DNA of 38,392 bases from an uncultured Aquincola sp. (lineage in GTDB: Bacteria; Pseudomonadota; Gammaproteobacteria; Burkholderiales; Burkholderiaceae): NCBI GenBank assembly GCA_937883885.1, contig CAKZXL010000565.1, positions 1 through 38,392 on the forward strand. The letters run 5' to 3'. How positions within the stretch are numbered: position 1 is the first letter of the stretch; each line of letters opens with the position of its first letter. The translations under genes were made by a program, and so were the position numbers. The notes below the pieces were generated by a model. The model saw nothing but the letters and a program-made list of their open reading frames with translations. It made no database searches and was not told where the DNA came from. Positions 9,043 to 17,183 of this stretch are shown piece after piece.

Positions 9043-9783
9043 TGGTGTGATCGTGTACCCGAACGTCCTGCATGGAGGCTTTGCTCCGCATCGCCTGCCG
9101 AGGGTGCCGGGTCACTCAGGACACACTTCCAGTTTCCGCGACAGCGCGGAGTTCGCAACCCGGCGACCGACTCTTCTGATTCAGTGGAATGAGGCAGGCT
9201 GCAACGAGCGCCTCGGGAATCCATTGCGGCGGCGATGGTCCGGTTCAGCCTGGCCGGATCCCGTCTGGGTTCAGCTTGGCGAGGGTGCCCTCGAAAATCC
9301 GCGGGGAGATCGACCGTCGCAGGGCAAGTGCGCTCGCGGCCAACCAGCCTGTAGGCGTAGCCGCTCGCGCGTCTGCAAATCGCGCAGGGTGGAAAGGGTC
9401 TTGACTCATTCCCACTCGATTGTCAACCCGAGCGTGAACGCCCGGGCGTAGCGAGGCGCAGAGCGCGATCGAAGTCCAGTCGATACCGACATCGATACCG
9501 CCGTAATCCCTGGGCTTCGGTGAAACACATGAATCGGCTCTTCAAGGTTCATGCAGGCCTACCACACAGGATCGGGTCAGATGACGAGCGGCGCACCCCT
9601 TCCCGCCGGCCACCGAGCGCGTCCGAACCTCGCGGCGCCACCTCAACTGCGTCCCGAAACAGGGCCGATATGCAAAAAGTGACGGTATCGGCAGACCGTT
9701 CCCGCGAAGCATTGACGGTATCAGGATCGCTCTCTTCCGAGGGAGATGACGGTATCAGGGACGTTTGCCGCATCGCACGCACT
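9043..9783. other. gene-free stretch
   Basis: No ORF on either strand between the coiled-coil gene and the end of jetD looks coding. A short minus-strand frame ends in LTIEWE near 9410-9430 but cannot be extended into a recognisable protein. The only clear structure is the set of three direct repeats at 9680-9756. Confidence 0.6.
9680..9756. repeat. three 10-bp direct repeats, 33-34 bp apart
   Basis: The decamer TGACGGTATC occurs exactly at 9680, 9713 and 9747. The start-to-start spacing is 33 and 34 bp, close to three helical turns. Bases around the repeats differ, so this is not a simple tandem duplication. Such spaced short repeats suggest multiple protein-binding sites, for example the end of an IS21-like element or an operator. 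No transposase gene of that family is present here. Confidence 0.7.
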
Positions 9784-10052
9784 CTACCCTGCGGCCAGCC
9801 GCAGCTCTTCTTCGACATGCGGCCAGTCCAAGCGCTCTTGCTCCAGTCGCACTCCCCGGTCTCCATCCCACCCCTCCCACTTGTTGGCCAACAACGCCTC
9901 GTAGACCGCGCGTTCATCGGGCAGCAGGCGCGCTCGGTCGGCCAGCTCGTTCGTGACGCCTTCAGGCACCCACCTGTCTCGGTAGCGATGAAGCGTCCTA
10001 CTGTCCATGAGGATTGAGCGGAGGTCCGGGAACAGGGCACGCGCCAGAGACA

Positions 10053-10060
10053 AGATCTCA
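10053..10060. repeat. IS1595 target-site duplication, left copy
   Basis: AGATCTCA directly precedes the left inverted repeat. The same eight bases follow the right inverted repeat. Eight-base duplications are usual for the IS1595 family. Confidence 0.9.
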
Positions 10061-11105
10061 CCTGATTAGCGATGAACCTCAGCAACCCTGATTCCGCGTT
10101 CGGGCTGCTTCGGAGTGGCGACGAGGGCTCGCAGCAGGCTGCCGAGCATGGCGCGCATGTCGTAGCGCCGGTTGAATCGGAACTGCACTTCGGCCAGGTA
10201 GCGGTAGCCGTACTTGGCGAACCTGATGGCGTGGTAGGTGCCGGTCAGGGCCGTCTTGATGTTGCCGATGAGCGTGTTGACCGCGTGGAACTTCTCGTTG
10301 AGCACGCTCGCCCTACCGCCGCCGGTGACCTCGCGGTCGTGCACGGCGCCCATAGAGGCGGCCACCGTGAAGCAACCCAGGCCGTCGGAGACGACGGTCA
10401 GCGGCAGCGCCATGCTGGTGGCGATGAAGTCCTGCACTGCAGCTTTGGTGAACGGCCGAGCCGACAAGCATGCCAAGTGCGGACGCCCGTCCTCGGTGGT
10501 CTGCACGGCAACCACGAACGGCACCTTGTTCTCGGAACCCCGACCCGTCTTGCCTCCGCTGCGCTCGCCGCCGAGGTAGGCGTCGTCGAGTTCGACGCGA
10601 CCGCTGAGTTGCCGGTCGGACTCAGCCAGCGCCATGGCCTGCAGCAGCTTGTGCTTGATGAGCCAGGCGGTGCGGTAGCTCACGCCCAGTTGGCGGGTCA
10701 GCTCCAGCGCCGAGACATTGTTCTTCGCTTGCGTGAGGAGTTGCATCGCCAGGAACCAGCGCGTCAGCGGAAGCTTGGTCGCCTCAAAGACCGTGCCGCT
10801 GGTCACGCTGCACTGGTACTGGCAGCCGGCGCACTGCCAGTACAGCCGGCCCTCGCGGCGAAACGACGTGCGCGACTGCATCACGCCGCAGACCGGGCAG
10901 ACGAAGCCGCCGGGCCAACGGGCCGCGGCGAGCGCTTGCTCGCACTGCTCCTCGGTCCCGTAGCGGTCCATGAACTCCGGCAACGAAAGCCCCTTCTGAA
11001 ACTGAACTCGGTTCATCGGCATGGCGCATCCCCTGGCTGGATGCACCCATCATTGGCCCTCACTGGCTCACAGCGTGAGCCTGCTGAGCTTCCTCGCTAA
11101 TCAGG
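10061..11105 (-). mobile_element. intact IS1595-family insertion sequence (1045 bp)
   Basis: The element is bounded by imperfect inverted repeats. The left end CCTGATTAGCGATGAACCTC and the reverse complement of the right end CCTGATTAGCGAGGAAGCTC match at about 22 of 26 positions over the full repeat. It is flanked by a perfect 8-bp duplication and contains a single full-length transposase gene. It lies inside jetD, in the same orientation. The perfect duplication and open transposase frame suggest a recent insertion. Confidence 0.92.
10066..11022 (-). CDS. IS1595-family DDE transposase
   Basis: The 318-residue protein has an N-terminal zinc-ribbon (CPVCG near residue 44, CAGCQYQCS near 68), a helix-turn-helix-like segment (LTRQLGVSYRTAWLIKHKLL) and the ISXO2-type catalytic domain: VELDDAYLGGERSGGK, then VVSDGLGCF, then HAVNTLIGNIKTAL. 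These supply the expected acidic or polar active-site residues. Length is typical for the family and there is no break. I chose the ATG at 11022 (MPMNRVQF), with AGGGG about eight bases upstream; the ATG at 11016 is an alternative. The stop codon TAA falls inside the left inverted repeat. Confidence 0.92.
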   Translation of the reverse strand: MPMNRVQFQKGLSLPEFMDRYGTEEQCEQALAAARWPGGFVCPVCGVMQSRTSFRREGRLYWQCAGCQYQCSVTSGTVFEATKLPLTRWFLAMQLLTQAKNNVSALELTRQLGVSYRTAWLIKHKLLQAMALAESDRQLSGRVELDDAYLGGERSGGKTGRGSENKVPFVVAVQTTEDGRPHLACLSARPFTKAAVQDFIATSMALPLTVVSDGLGCFTVAASMGAVHDREVTGGGRASVLNEKFHAVNTLIGNIKTALTGTYHAIRFAKYGYRYLAEVQFRFNRRYDMRAMLGSLLRALVATPKQPERGIRVAEVHR

Positions 11106-11113
11106 AGATCTCA
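11106..11113. repeat. IS1595 target-site duplication, right copy
   Basis: AGATCTCA follows the right inverted repeat and is identical to the copy at 10053-10060. Confidence 0.9.
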
Positions 11114-12017
11114 AGGCCATCCGTATCGATGTCGCCCCAATAGAGCGGCCGGCTGCGATGAACCCACGGCAGCTCCGAGGCCAGCGACACCGCCCGGCCC
11201 AGGCCCACAACCGCAACGGTCGACTTGAGGTCTGGAAGGCTGTGCGCACAGGCTAGGTTCTCCACGAAAAGCGTGGTGCCCGGCGCCCACGCGATACCCT
11301 TCAGATCCGACAGCGGTGCTTGGACGTCGCGCATACCGCCCACCGCGCTTCTGAGTTCCGGATCAAGGACCATGACCCGAATGCGCGTCGCAGCGGCACG
11401 CAGCCCGCACACGCGCAGGAAATCGCGCTCCGTGTCCCCATTTGGCGGCGGCGTCGCCCTGCAACAGCCCAACGAGCATCGCGACGGCGCGCCGTTGACC
11501 ACCCTCGACCCACTTCGTGTCTACGCCAGCAATCGGCAGCTGCCGAAGGTATAGGCCGCTGCGCGGATTGGCGACAAGCCAAGTTGCCACGGCGACAAGG
11601 CGATCGACATCGAGGTCGCTGGCCTCGTGCAGCCAGTCATAGAGCCGGCCGAGGCCGGCTACGGCCGCGAGCTGCGGCCAACGCTCGACGAGCAGTGCTC
11701 GACGCTGCACCACACGGTCCCACGCGCCGACCTCGCCAGCGAACTCGGCGACCGCCCGCGGCGAATCGAACTCAACCCTCACCGGCATCGTCTGACTACC
11801 GATTCCGCGCATCGCCCGCGCCTCTCGGACGACGTGCACGCCATTCGGCTCACGATGTGCCGTCCAGGTCGACGTCCATCGCGTCACGGCGTCGAGTCCA
11901 CCCCTAATATCGACGGCGTTGGGCGGCTCCAGGCCCCGCACCAGCGGCCAGGTTCCGCTGCCATCGATCCAGGCGCGCCGCTGCCTCGCGAGCCGTTGGC
12001 TGGCCCAGGCGCGAACG

Positions 12018-12995
12018 TCAGACGGCGAAAGCACCGTCTGCCTTCGTCTTGTCAGCCGTGAGCGGACTGTAGTCGATCCGTCCGAGTGCTTCGTCGTACC
12101 GCAGTGGCACCGCGTTTGATCGGTCGCCGCGCTTGGCGTACACCCACACCGCGCCGCCGACGTAGGGCTCGATGGTCTGCACCATCTTGCCAGGAGTCGC
12201 AACGATGATCTGGAACCCGAGTTCGCGAAACACGTTCAGCGCGGCTTCAGTGAAGTCGGGGTCTGAGCGGTCGAATGCCTCGTCGACAACGACCGTGGCG
12301 AACTGCGGAATGGTCGCGCCCGGGTTGGCGAGCTGGTAGCGCAACGCCGCCGCCATGCACGTTGCCGCCAGCTTCTGCTTCTGTCCGCCAGACTTCCCAT
12401 CGCTCCCGCTGTAGACCTGCTCGACCTGTTTGGTTGCGTCGACGATCTCGTGCGCGTCGAACTGCACGTGCTGCCGAACGTCCAGCACACGCGCCCGCCA
12501 CCGAATGTCCTCGGACCTGTCGCTTCCGAGGCGGTCCGCGATCGCTCGCAGCCGATCGAAGCGGACTTGTGCGGAAGCAGTCGTGTCGACGTTGACCACC
12601 TCGCTCATGGCCAGGGCCAGATCGCGACGGAAGGTCTTCGACTCCTCCGGCTCGCAGTCGACCCGATGAAGGAAGAGATGGGTACCGGAGTTGTAGGGCG
12701 TGCGCTCAAGGCTGTTGTTGACGGCCAGCAGGCGCTTCGCCATGTCAGCCCGCTCGCTGGATAGGCTCTGCGACAGCAACGTCAGTTGATGGCTGTTGTG
12801 TTCTTGTAGCTCCTTCAGGAATCGCTCCCAGGTCCGCGAGACGCCTTCCATGAGCAGGTTCGTCAGGTGCAGATCGAAGAAGTCGAAGCTGTCCAAGACC
12901 GGATCGTGACCCTTCGTGGCCGCCCTCCACTCGGTCCGTGCGCAGAACACGGCCAGCGCCTTGACGATCACGCCCTTCTGCGCTGTCTGCGCGGC
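12018..12995 (-). pseudogene. jetC: Wadjet SMC-like ATPase JetC, C-terminal fragment
   Basis: JetC is the SMC/MukB-like ATPase of Wadjet. Only the last roughly 325 codons remain. They contain the ABC signature SGGQKQKLA (within VYSGSDGKSGGQKQKLA), the Walker B VVVDEAFDRSD and the following D-loop and switch region (IIVATPGKMVQTIEPYVGG). The N-terminal half, with the Walker A, and nearly all of the coiled coil are missing, as are jetA and jetB. The frame opens directly after the TAG that ends the upstream membrane-protein gene and is in the same frame as it, with no space for a promoter. A GTG at 12971 could start translation. The stop overlaps the jetD start. Confidence 0.8.
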
Positions 12996-13811
12996 CTAGT
13001 TCGCCCTCACCTCCTTGTTCGCCTCGTCCCTCAACCATGCCAGTTCGCGATCGTAGTTCTCCGGCGTGCTGTCGCCGGCGCGCCTGTCTCGCATCTCATC
13101 GATGGCCAGTTGTTGGGTCGGCGTGAGCTGGACAGCGGGGAGGCCTGCGAGTCTCGAGCGCTCGGTCTTCCACTTCTCGAGTTGCTGATCCTCTGACGCA
13201 ACTCGTCCGTGTTGGTCGGCCCAGTGCCTTTGCGAAGTGTTCTTTGCGTCGGAGGCTACCCGCACTGCTGCCTGTAGCTGTTCAAGCCCTGGACTGGCCT
13301 GCTGCTCCGACACGATCTGCTGCTCGAATCGGAGTACCTCGGCACGAGCACCCGCCTCGTCCATCTGGTCCCAAGAAAGACCGCGGATGGCTACAGCCGC
13401 TTGTAGCCGTTGCCCCATTTCCTGCGCCTGCCCCCCCGCCTGATCGCCGCCGCCCAGCGCGATCACTGCAACCACGGCGAGCACCGCCGCGGCCTGGGTA
13501 GCGACATCCCGCCCTATTGAGCGATTTTCCTTGGCGGACCTGCGCATCATGCGGACAAGGACCGCGCCCACCACGGCAGCACAGACCAACGCGAACCCGA
13601 GGCGACCCAAGCTCGGCGAACCAAGGACCAGCAGGCCGCACAGGATCGCGGGCAGGAGCAGCGCGGGCAACGTGTGCCGGTCGATGCCGCACCACTGGTC
13701 GAGCATTCCCCCCACGGTGCGGTTCGCGCGCCGGTCCCACTGGCGCATCGCGTCGTCGAGCCGCTCGGTGAACGAGGGCACCTTCTTCACCTGCACGCCC
13801 GGGTCGGTCAT
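12996..13811 (-). CDS. membrane protein with C-terminal coiled coil
   Basis: The 271-residue protein is not recognised. About 45 charged residues precede three likely membrane helices (about 46-64, 69-89 and 104-120); a long hydrophilic helical region (130-260) follows with coiled-coil character (FEQQIVSEQQ; EDQQLEKWKTERS). It ends EVRAN-stop, and the frame runs on past the TAG into the jetC fragment. The C-terminus may therefore be natural or may have been created when the rest of the Wadjet locus was deleted. It lies 85 bases downstream of the metallo-beta-lactamase-fold gene on the same strand and is probably in the same transcript. Start at the ATG at 13811; the ribosome site is weak. Confidence 0.6.
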   Translation of the reverse strand: MTDPGVQVKKVPSFTERLDDAMRQWDRRANRTVGGMLDQWCGIDRHTLPALLLPAILCGLLVLGSPSLGRLGFALVCAAVVGAVLVRMMRRSAKENRSIGRDVATQAAAVLAVVAVIALGGGDQAGGQAQEMGQRLQAAVAIRGLSWDQMDEAGARAEVLRFEQQIVSEQQASPGLEQLQAAVRVASDAKNTSQRHWADQHGRVASEDQQLEKWKTERSRLAGLPAVQLTPTQQLAIDEMRDRRAGDSTPENYDRELAWLRDEANKEVRAN

Positions 13812-13896
13812 GTGCGGGTCACCGGACTACGCGAGACCGTGGCCGCACCGGCAGTCGCCGGAGCAGCCGCGCTCGCGGCCGGCGCCTTGCCGGCAA

Positions 13897-15294
13897 TCAC
13901 GGACAGGCATAGGAAACCGCCAGGAGCACACTCGCAGCCGCACCTTGGGACCGGTCCATGTGGGAACGGCACCAGGCGATTGCCTCTAGGACGTGCGCCG
14001 CATGCCCATGCGGGCAGTCCACGCGATGCGAGGTCCAGTGGTCCAGCCAGCCCTTTTTGCGGTAGGCCGCCATTGCCTCCTCTTTCGGGTGGCCGTACTG
14101 GTTCCCCTCCCCCACCGAGTAGACCAGCATCGCTGCCGAACCCTTCTTGGCTCGAGGTAAGGCGTCGGCGCTGATGCGCCCGCCGTGGTGAGGGGCGAGC
14201 AGTCCGACCAGCCGGCTCTTGCGCTTGCGCATCTTCGCGAGCGAACCGATGGACCGAAAGTCCGCATCGCCGGGGAGCAGCATGAGGTCGCCTCTGGAGT
14301 CCTCGACGAACATGGCGAGGCCAGTGTTGTTGCGGTCGCCTGGGCCTCCGTCCGCCGGTTCGCATGCCTCGATCCAGCCACAGGCAAACCGGATGCGGTG
14401 CACGGAGTCCGGCCAGAGCTGGAGCGCTGACATGCCCGGGAACAGTTCCTTCGCAGTCAGTTCCTCGTACAACCCCATGTGCATCGGCCCCAACTGGTGC
14501 TCCTTCATGCGCGGCGCGCGCGCAACCCAGAAGCGCTCGAGGGCACCACCGTCCCAGGAGGACCGGGACGACATGTTCCTGGCGTCGTACTGCGAGCGCC
14601 TGACAGCGAACGCCCAGTGGTCCATGTCCCAGTGGGACAGTACGACGGGCGCCCGCGCGTGTCGATCGCAGGCCAGCATCTCGGGACGCTGCGCGGGGCG
14701 CGTGCCAGCATGGAAGTTGGGAGGCCAACCGAAGTCGAACAGCACGCGAGGATGCTCATGCTGGTCGACGATGGCGTTGCAGTTGCCCTGCCCCACGTCG
14801 TAGGCGGCAACTGCAACATCACGCGCACCCCTGAGTGCAATATCCAGCAACCCGGTGATGAACGATGACACGCTCTGGGCTCGCCCCATGAGCATCGCCC
14901 ATTCAGTGAGGTCGCGCGCCATCGGTTCAGGCGCAATGCGGACGTCGCGGATACCGACCTTCATGGGCGGCCCCTCGGTATCTCCCAGCAGCACGACCTC
15001 GGCCTGGACGTCCTCCTCACCGGGAGTGGCCGCAACCAGCACCCAGTACCAGACGGAGCGATCCCCGTAGGCGCGCCCGGTGCGTGCCTTGAGTTCGGTG
15101 TGCCTGCACCGCAGCACCACACCGTCCCACTCCCTCCTGTTTTCGCGGGGCACGCGCCTGCGATCCAGCGCAACCTCAAGGTGGTCCTCCGCGAGCGCGT
15201 CGATGAGGAGCCAGTCCCCGTCCTGGTTCAACGGCTCGTCGGCGTCCTCGATGATGGCGAGGAAGGCGCGGGTGCGCGATTCACGTTCTGCCAT
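13897..15294 (-). CDS. ComEC-like metallo-beta-lactamase-fold protein
   Basis: The 465-residue protein has a non-catalytic N-terminal part (1-155) and a C-terminal metallo-beta-lactamase fold of the ComEC/Rec2 type. Residues 166-170 are DVGQG with the typical following NCNAIVD; the metal-binding motif HWDMDH is at 221-226, LLPGDADF is the later Asp strand and LLAPHHGG the late His. No signal peptide or membrane helices are visible, so it is probably cytoplasmic. GGGAGG four bases before the ATG at 15294 supports the start. Known homologues include nucleases and hydrolases, many of them in phage-defence-like clusters. The substrate cannot be read from the sequence. It is probably cotranscribed with the membrane coiled-coil gene downstream. 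Confidence 0.75.
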   Translation of the reverse strand: MAERESRTRAFLAIIEDADEPLNQDGDWLLIDALAEDHLEVALDRRRVPRENRREWDGVVLRCRHTELKARTGRAYGDRSVWYWVLVAATPGEEDVQAEVVLLGDTEGPPMKVGIRDVRIAPEPMARDLTEWAMLMGRAQSVSSFITGLLDIALRGARDVAVAAYDVGQGNCNAIVDQHEHPRVLFDFGWPPNFHAGTRPAQRPEMLACDRHARAPVVLSHWDMDHWAFAVRRSQYDARNMSSRSSWDGGALERFWVARAPRMKEHQLGPMHMGLYEELTAKELFPGMSALQLWPDSVHRIRFACGWIEACEPADGGPGDRNNTGLAMFVEDSRGDLMLLPGDADFRSIGSLAKMRKRKSRLVGLLAPHHGGRISADALPRAKKGSAAMLVYSVGEGNQYGHPKEEAMAAYRKKGWLDHWTSHRVDCPHGHAAHVLEAIAWCRSHMDRSQGAAASVLLAVSYACP

Positions 15295-15506
15295 GGAACC
15301 TCCCTCGGCTGCACGCCGTGTTCATAGCGTTGTGCAGGTGCAGGATAGCCACACGGATAGCGACAGACAACGGTCTCTTCGCTGAGCACATTGCCAACAA
15401 GTCGCCCGCCCGGCGGGAGCGAGCCAATCCTCCTCAGAGTTGATGATTCAACCTTTGGAAACTCGATCTATCAAGTGAACAGAAGGCTGGTTGCCGTGTT
15501 GCCGGG

Positions 15507-15815
15507 GTGCGCGCAAGTCTGATGCCTGACGGGAGGAATGCGCGTGCGCACCGCGCCCTGTTGACGGCGGCATTCCTTCTGCTATGGGCGTCGGCCGCGG
15601 TCGCGGCCGAGTACTACGTACTCGCCCTTCAGCAAGAAGGCCAGGCAACGCTTGCCATAGACGACAAGTCCCAAACGGCCTTCATTGTCGATCTCGGAAA
15701 GAATGGCGATGGCGATCGCCTGATGCTCGAGGGAAAGCTCCTGTTGAACTATCTGGTCGAGGATCGGAAGGTCGTTCACCTGGTTGTCGCGTGCTCGCAT
15801 CCACATGACGACCAC
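15507..15815 (+). pseudogene. secreted metallo-beta-lactamase-fold protein, 3'-truncated
   Basis: The gene opens with a clear signal peptide (RALLTAAFLLLWASAAVAA) and continues AEYYVLALQQEGQATLAIDD, FIVDLG and VVACSHPHDDH, i.e. the first strands and the HxHxDH-type metal site of a metallo-beta-lactamase fold. Immediately after the last His the sequence changes to antisense of an integrase gene (junction near 15816), and the rest of the enzyme is gone. The frame stays open to 16235 by chance. The start is at 15507 or 15522. It is divergent from the ComEC-like gene at 15294. Confidence 0.7.
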
Positions 15816-16037
15816 ATCCTTGAGCCATTGGACCGCGAATTCGCCGAACGTCTTGGCGCGCGCCAGACGACGCCTTTCGCGCTGCTTCTCGATCGCCGGC
15901 GACCTCCCCTCCCCGACGGCGCGCCTGGCGTCTGCAAGGCGTTCACGAGCCACGACGAGCGAGATGCCGTCGCGATCGGTCATCTTGTAGGGCCTGGATC
16001 GGGGCTGAAGGTTCCGAAGTGCGGTGTCAGTGAGCAT
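15816..16037 (-). pseudogene. phage-type tyrosine integrase, N-terminal remnant with internal deletion
   Basis: The fragment starts MLTDTALRNLQPRSRPYKMTDRDG, typical of the N-terminal arm-binding domain of DUF4102-type integrases. It jumps directly to ISLVVARERLADARRAVGEGRSPAIEKQ and FGEFAVQWLKD, where it joins the metallo-beta-lactamase remnant. In intact relatives about 40 residues separate the TDRDG and ISL-ARERLADAR blocks; here they are missing without loss of frame. The catalytic domain is absent. Assignment rests on motif memory. Confidence 0.65.
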
Positions 16038-16183
16038 CTTGATTGTTGTTGGATGGGGGCGGCCTTCTACCACCCCCACCAAAGACGTCCCACCGCCCGG
16101 GAACCCGCATGGAATCTGGATCCTCACCCGAGCTATACCGTCACATCGTCAACGCCGGGATGGTCCATCTCGACGGCGCGGGC

Positions 16184-16738
16184 TCAGTGCCCGCCATCGC
16201 GCGTCTTCCGCCCGAAGTCACAGCGGCCTCGATGAGTGCACTTACCGCACAACGCCAGGTGCGCGGGATCGCGCGGCACAAATCGTCCGTCGAGAAGGTC
16301 CTGTCGCCGGTCAGCCAGCTTGCGAACCTCGTCAGTTGACATGAGCTTGACCCGCTTTAGTGTGCGTCCGCTGTTGGACTCGACAACGACAAAAGCGACG
16401 GGCGCAACTGCCTCGCCGGTCTCGCCCGACAACGCCAGACGCTGAGCCGAAAGCTCGATGACGTCCGATAGGTAGACCCGGTCTTCCGCCCTGGTCTTCA
16501 GCTCGACGAGTGTGATCACACCTCTCGGGCTTCGATACGCTCGATCCACCCGCGCGACGATGGGGCGAGACCCTTCTGATCGAAAGGTTCGCTCGACATA
16601 CGCCAGGCTCGCGTCGCCGAGCGCCTTGGGCAGCCAGTTGTTCGTACGCTGTGAGCGCCATCGGGCTCGCAACGCGGCGACGACGAGCACGACGACTCCC
16701 GCCGCAATGATGAACTCCGAAGGCCAAAGCTCATCCAC
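16184..16738 (-). CDS. membrane-anchored Cas4-like PD-(D/E)XK nuclease
   Basis: The 184-residue protein begins with one membrane helix (about 9-24). Residues 61-99 carry a RecB/Cas4 nuclease core: Asp65 (ARVDRAY), Glu79 and Lys81 (LVELKTR) and Gln99 (ELSAQRLAL). Three Cys near the C-terminus (Cys164, Cys167, Cys173: LCGKCTHRGRC) match the iron-sulfur cluster half of Cas4. The N-terminal Cys and the His motif that usually complete this fold are not in this protein, but are found in the gene just upstream. It starts at a GTG (16738) overlapping the previous stop by eight bases, with GGAGGA upstream. It is the last gene of a four-gene operon behind a ParM-like gene. Confidence 0.72.
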   Translation of the reverse strand: MDELWPSEFIIAAGVVVLVVAALRARWRSQRTNNWLPKALGDASLAYVERTFRSEGSRPIVARVDRAYRSPRGVITLVELKTRAEDRVYLSDVIELSAQRLALSGETGEAVAPVAFVVVESNSGRTLKRVKLMSTDEVRKLADRRQDLLDGRFVPRDPAHLALCGKCTHRGRCDFGRKTRDGGH

Positions 16739-17183
16739 GATTCTTGTCCTCCGGCGGTCTCAAGCGGCGAATGAGCAGCCCCACCAGCGGCAGCAACGCC
16801 TTTCGAACAACCTGCTCGAGCCATGGCCAACGTTCCATGGCCCGGCAGACCGTTGGTGCCACCCGGTAGTAGCCGAGGATCAGGCGCCGACCTGCGGGTG
16901 TGGATCGGAGGCAACTGTCGCGAAAGCGCCGCAGAGCCTGTGTCTCAAGCCCGTCACCAAAGACATGCGTGGCGATGAAGCATCGTCCGACCCGTTTCGC
17001 ATTCGTCACCGCCTCTGACTCGAACCGCCGATGCGCCCGTAGCCCGCGCTGCAGGGCCACCCGTTGCCGGGGTGTGGGCCGCTTGCCCTCGAAGTGCTCG
17101 AACACGACCAGCCGCTCGCAGACCCCCATCTGCGACAGCACCGAGGCGCTGACTGCCCCGTTCGCCTTGCGTCGTCGTCCCAT
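16731..17183 (-). CDS. CFI-box protein with Cas4-like N-terminal motif
   Basis: The 150-residue protein has two parts. Residues 15-55 (LSQMGVCERLVVFEHFEG then RGLRAHRRFE) look like the N-terminus of a Cas4/RecB nuclease, with its first cluster Cys (22) and the G-x-x-x-H helix. Residues 68-95 (CFIATHVFGDGLETQALRRF) match the CFI-box C-terminal domain, a short module of unknown, perhaps processing-related, function; a hydrophobic end follows (128-138). GGAGG lies shortly before the ATG at 17183, which overlaps the preceding stop (TGATG). Together with the downstream Cas4-like protein it may rebuild a whole nuclease. The function itself is inference. Confidence 0.65.
   Translation of the reverse strand: MGRRRKANGAVSASVLSQMGVCERLVVFEHFEGKRPTPRQRVALQRGLRAHRRFESEAVTNAKRVGRCFIATHVFGDGLETQALRRFRDSCLRSTPAGRRLILGYYRVAPTVCRAMERWPWLEQVVRKALLPLVGLLIRRLRPPEDKNRG

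Larger units (their letters stand above)
9784..12034 (-). pseudogene. jetD: Wadjet nuclease subunit JetD, interrupted by IS1595 and frameshifted
   Basis: JetD is the Toprim-type DNA-cleaving subunit of the Wadjet (JetABCD) anti-plasmid system. The N-terminal part begins at the GTG at 12034 (LSPSDVRAWASQRLARQR), overlapping the jetC stop by 17 bases. A frameshift near 11441-11457 moves the frame; the next part reads LDPELRSAVGGMRD and the Toprim DxD block YWGDIDTDGLEI, where the IS1595 element enters. After the element the frame resumes SLARALFPDLRSILMD and ends at 9784. Removing the IS and one 8-bp target copy joins the two parts in frame. What remains is 1198 bases, i.e. 399 codons plus one base, consistent with a single extra base and a normal-sized JetD of about 398 residues. 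The gene must be non-functional as it stands. Confidence 0.85.

Noticed and set aside
9403..9440. Minus-strand ending LTIEWE-stop, resembling a known protein C-terminus such as GuaA
   Set aside because: The preceding codons do not extend into a GuaA-like or any other recognisable sequence.
10072..11100. 342-residue plus-strand ORF across the IS1595 element
   Set aside because: It is the complement of the transposase frame, which has all family motifs.
13808..14728. 306-residue minus-strand ORF overlapping the ComEC-like gene in another frame
   Set aside because: The overlapping frame carries DVGQG and HWDMDH metal motifs; this one has none.
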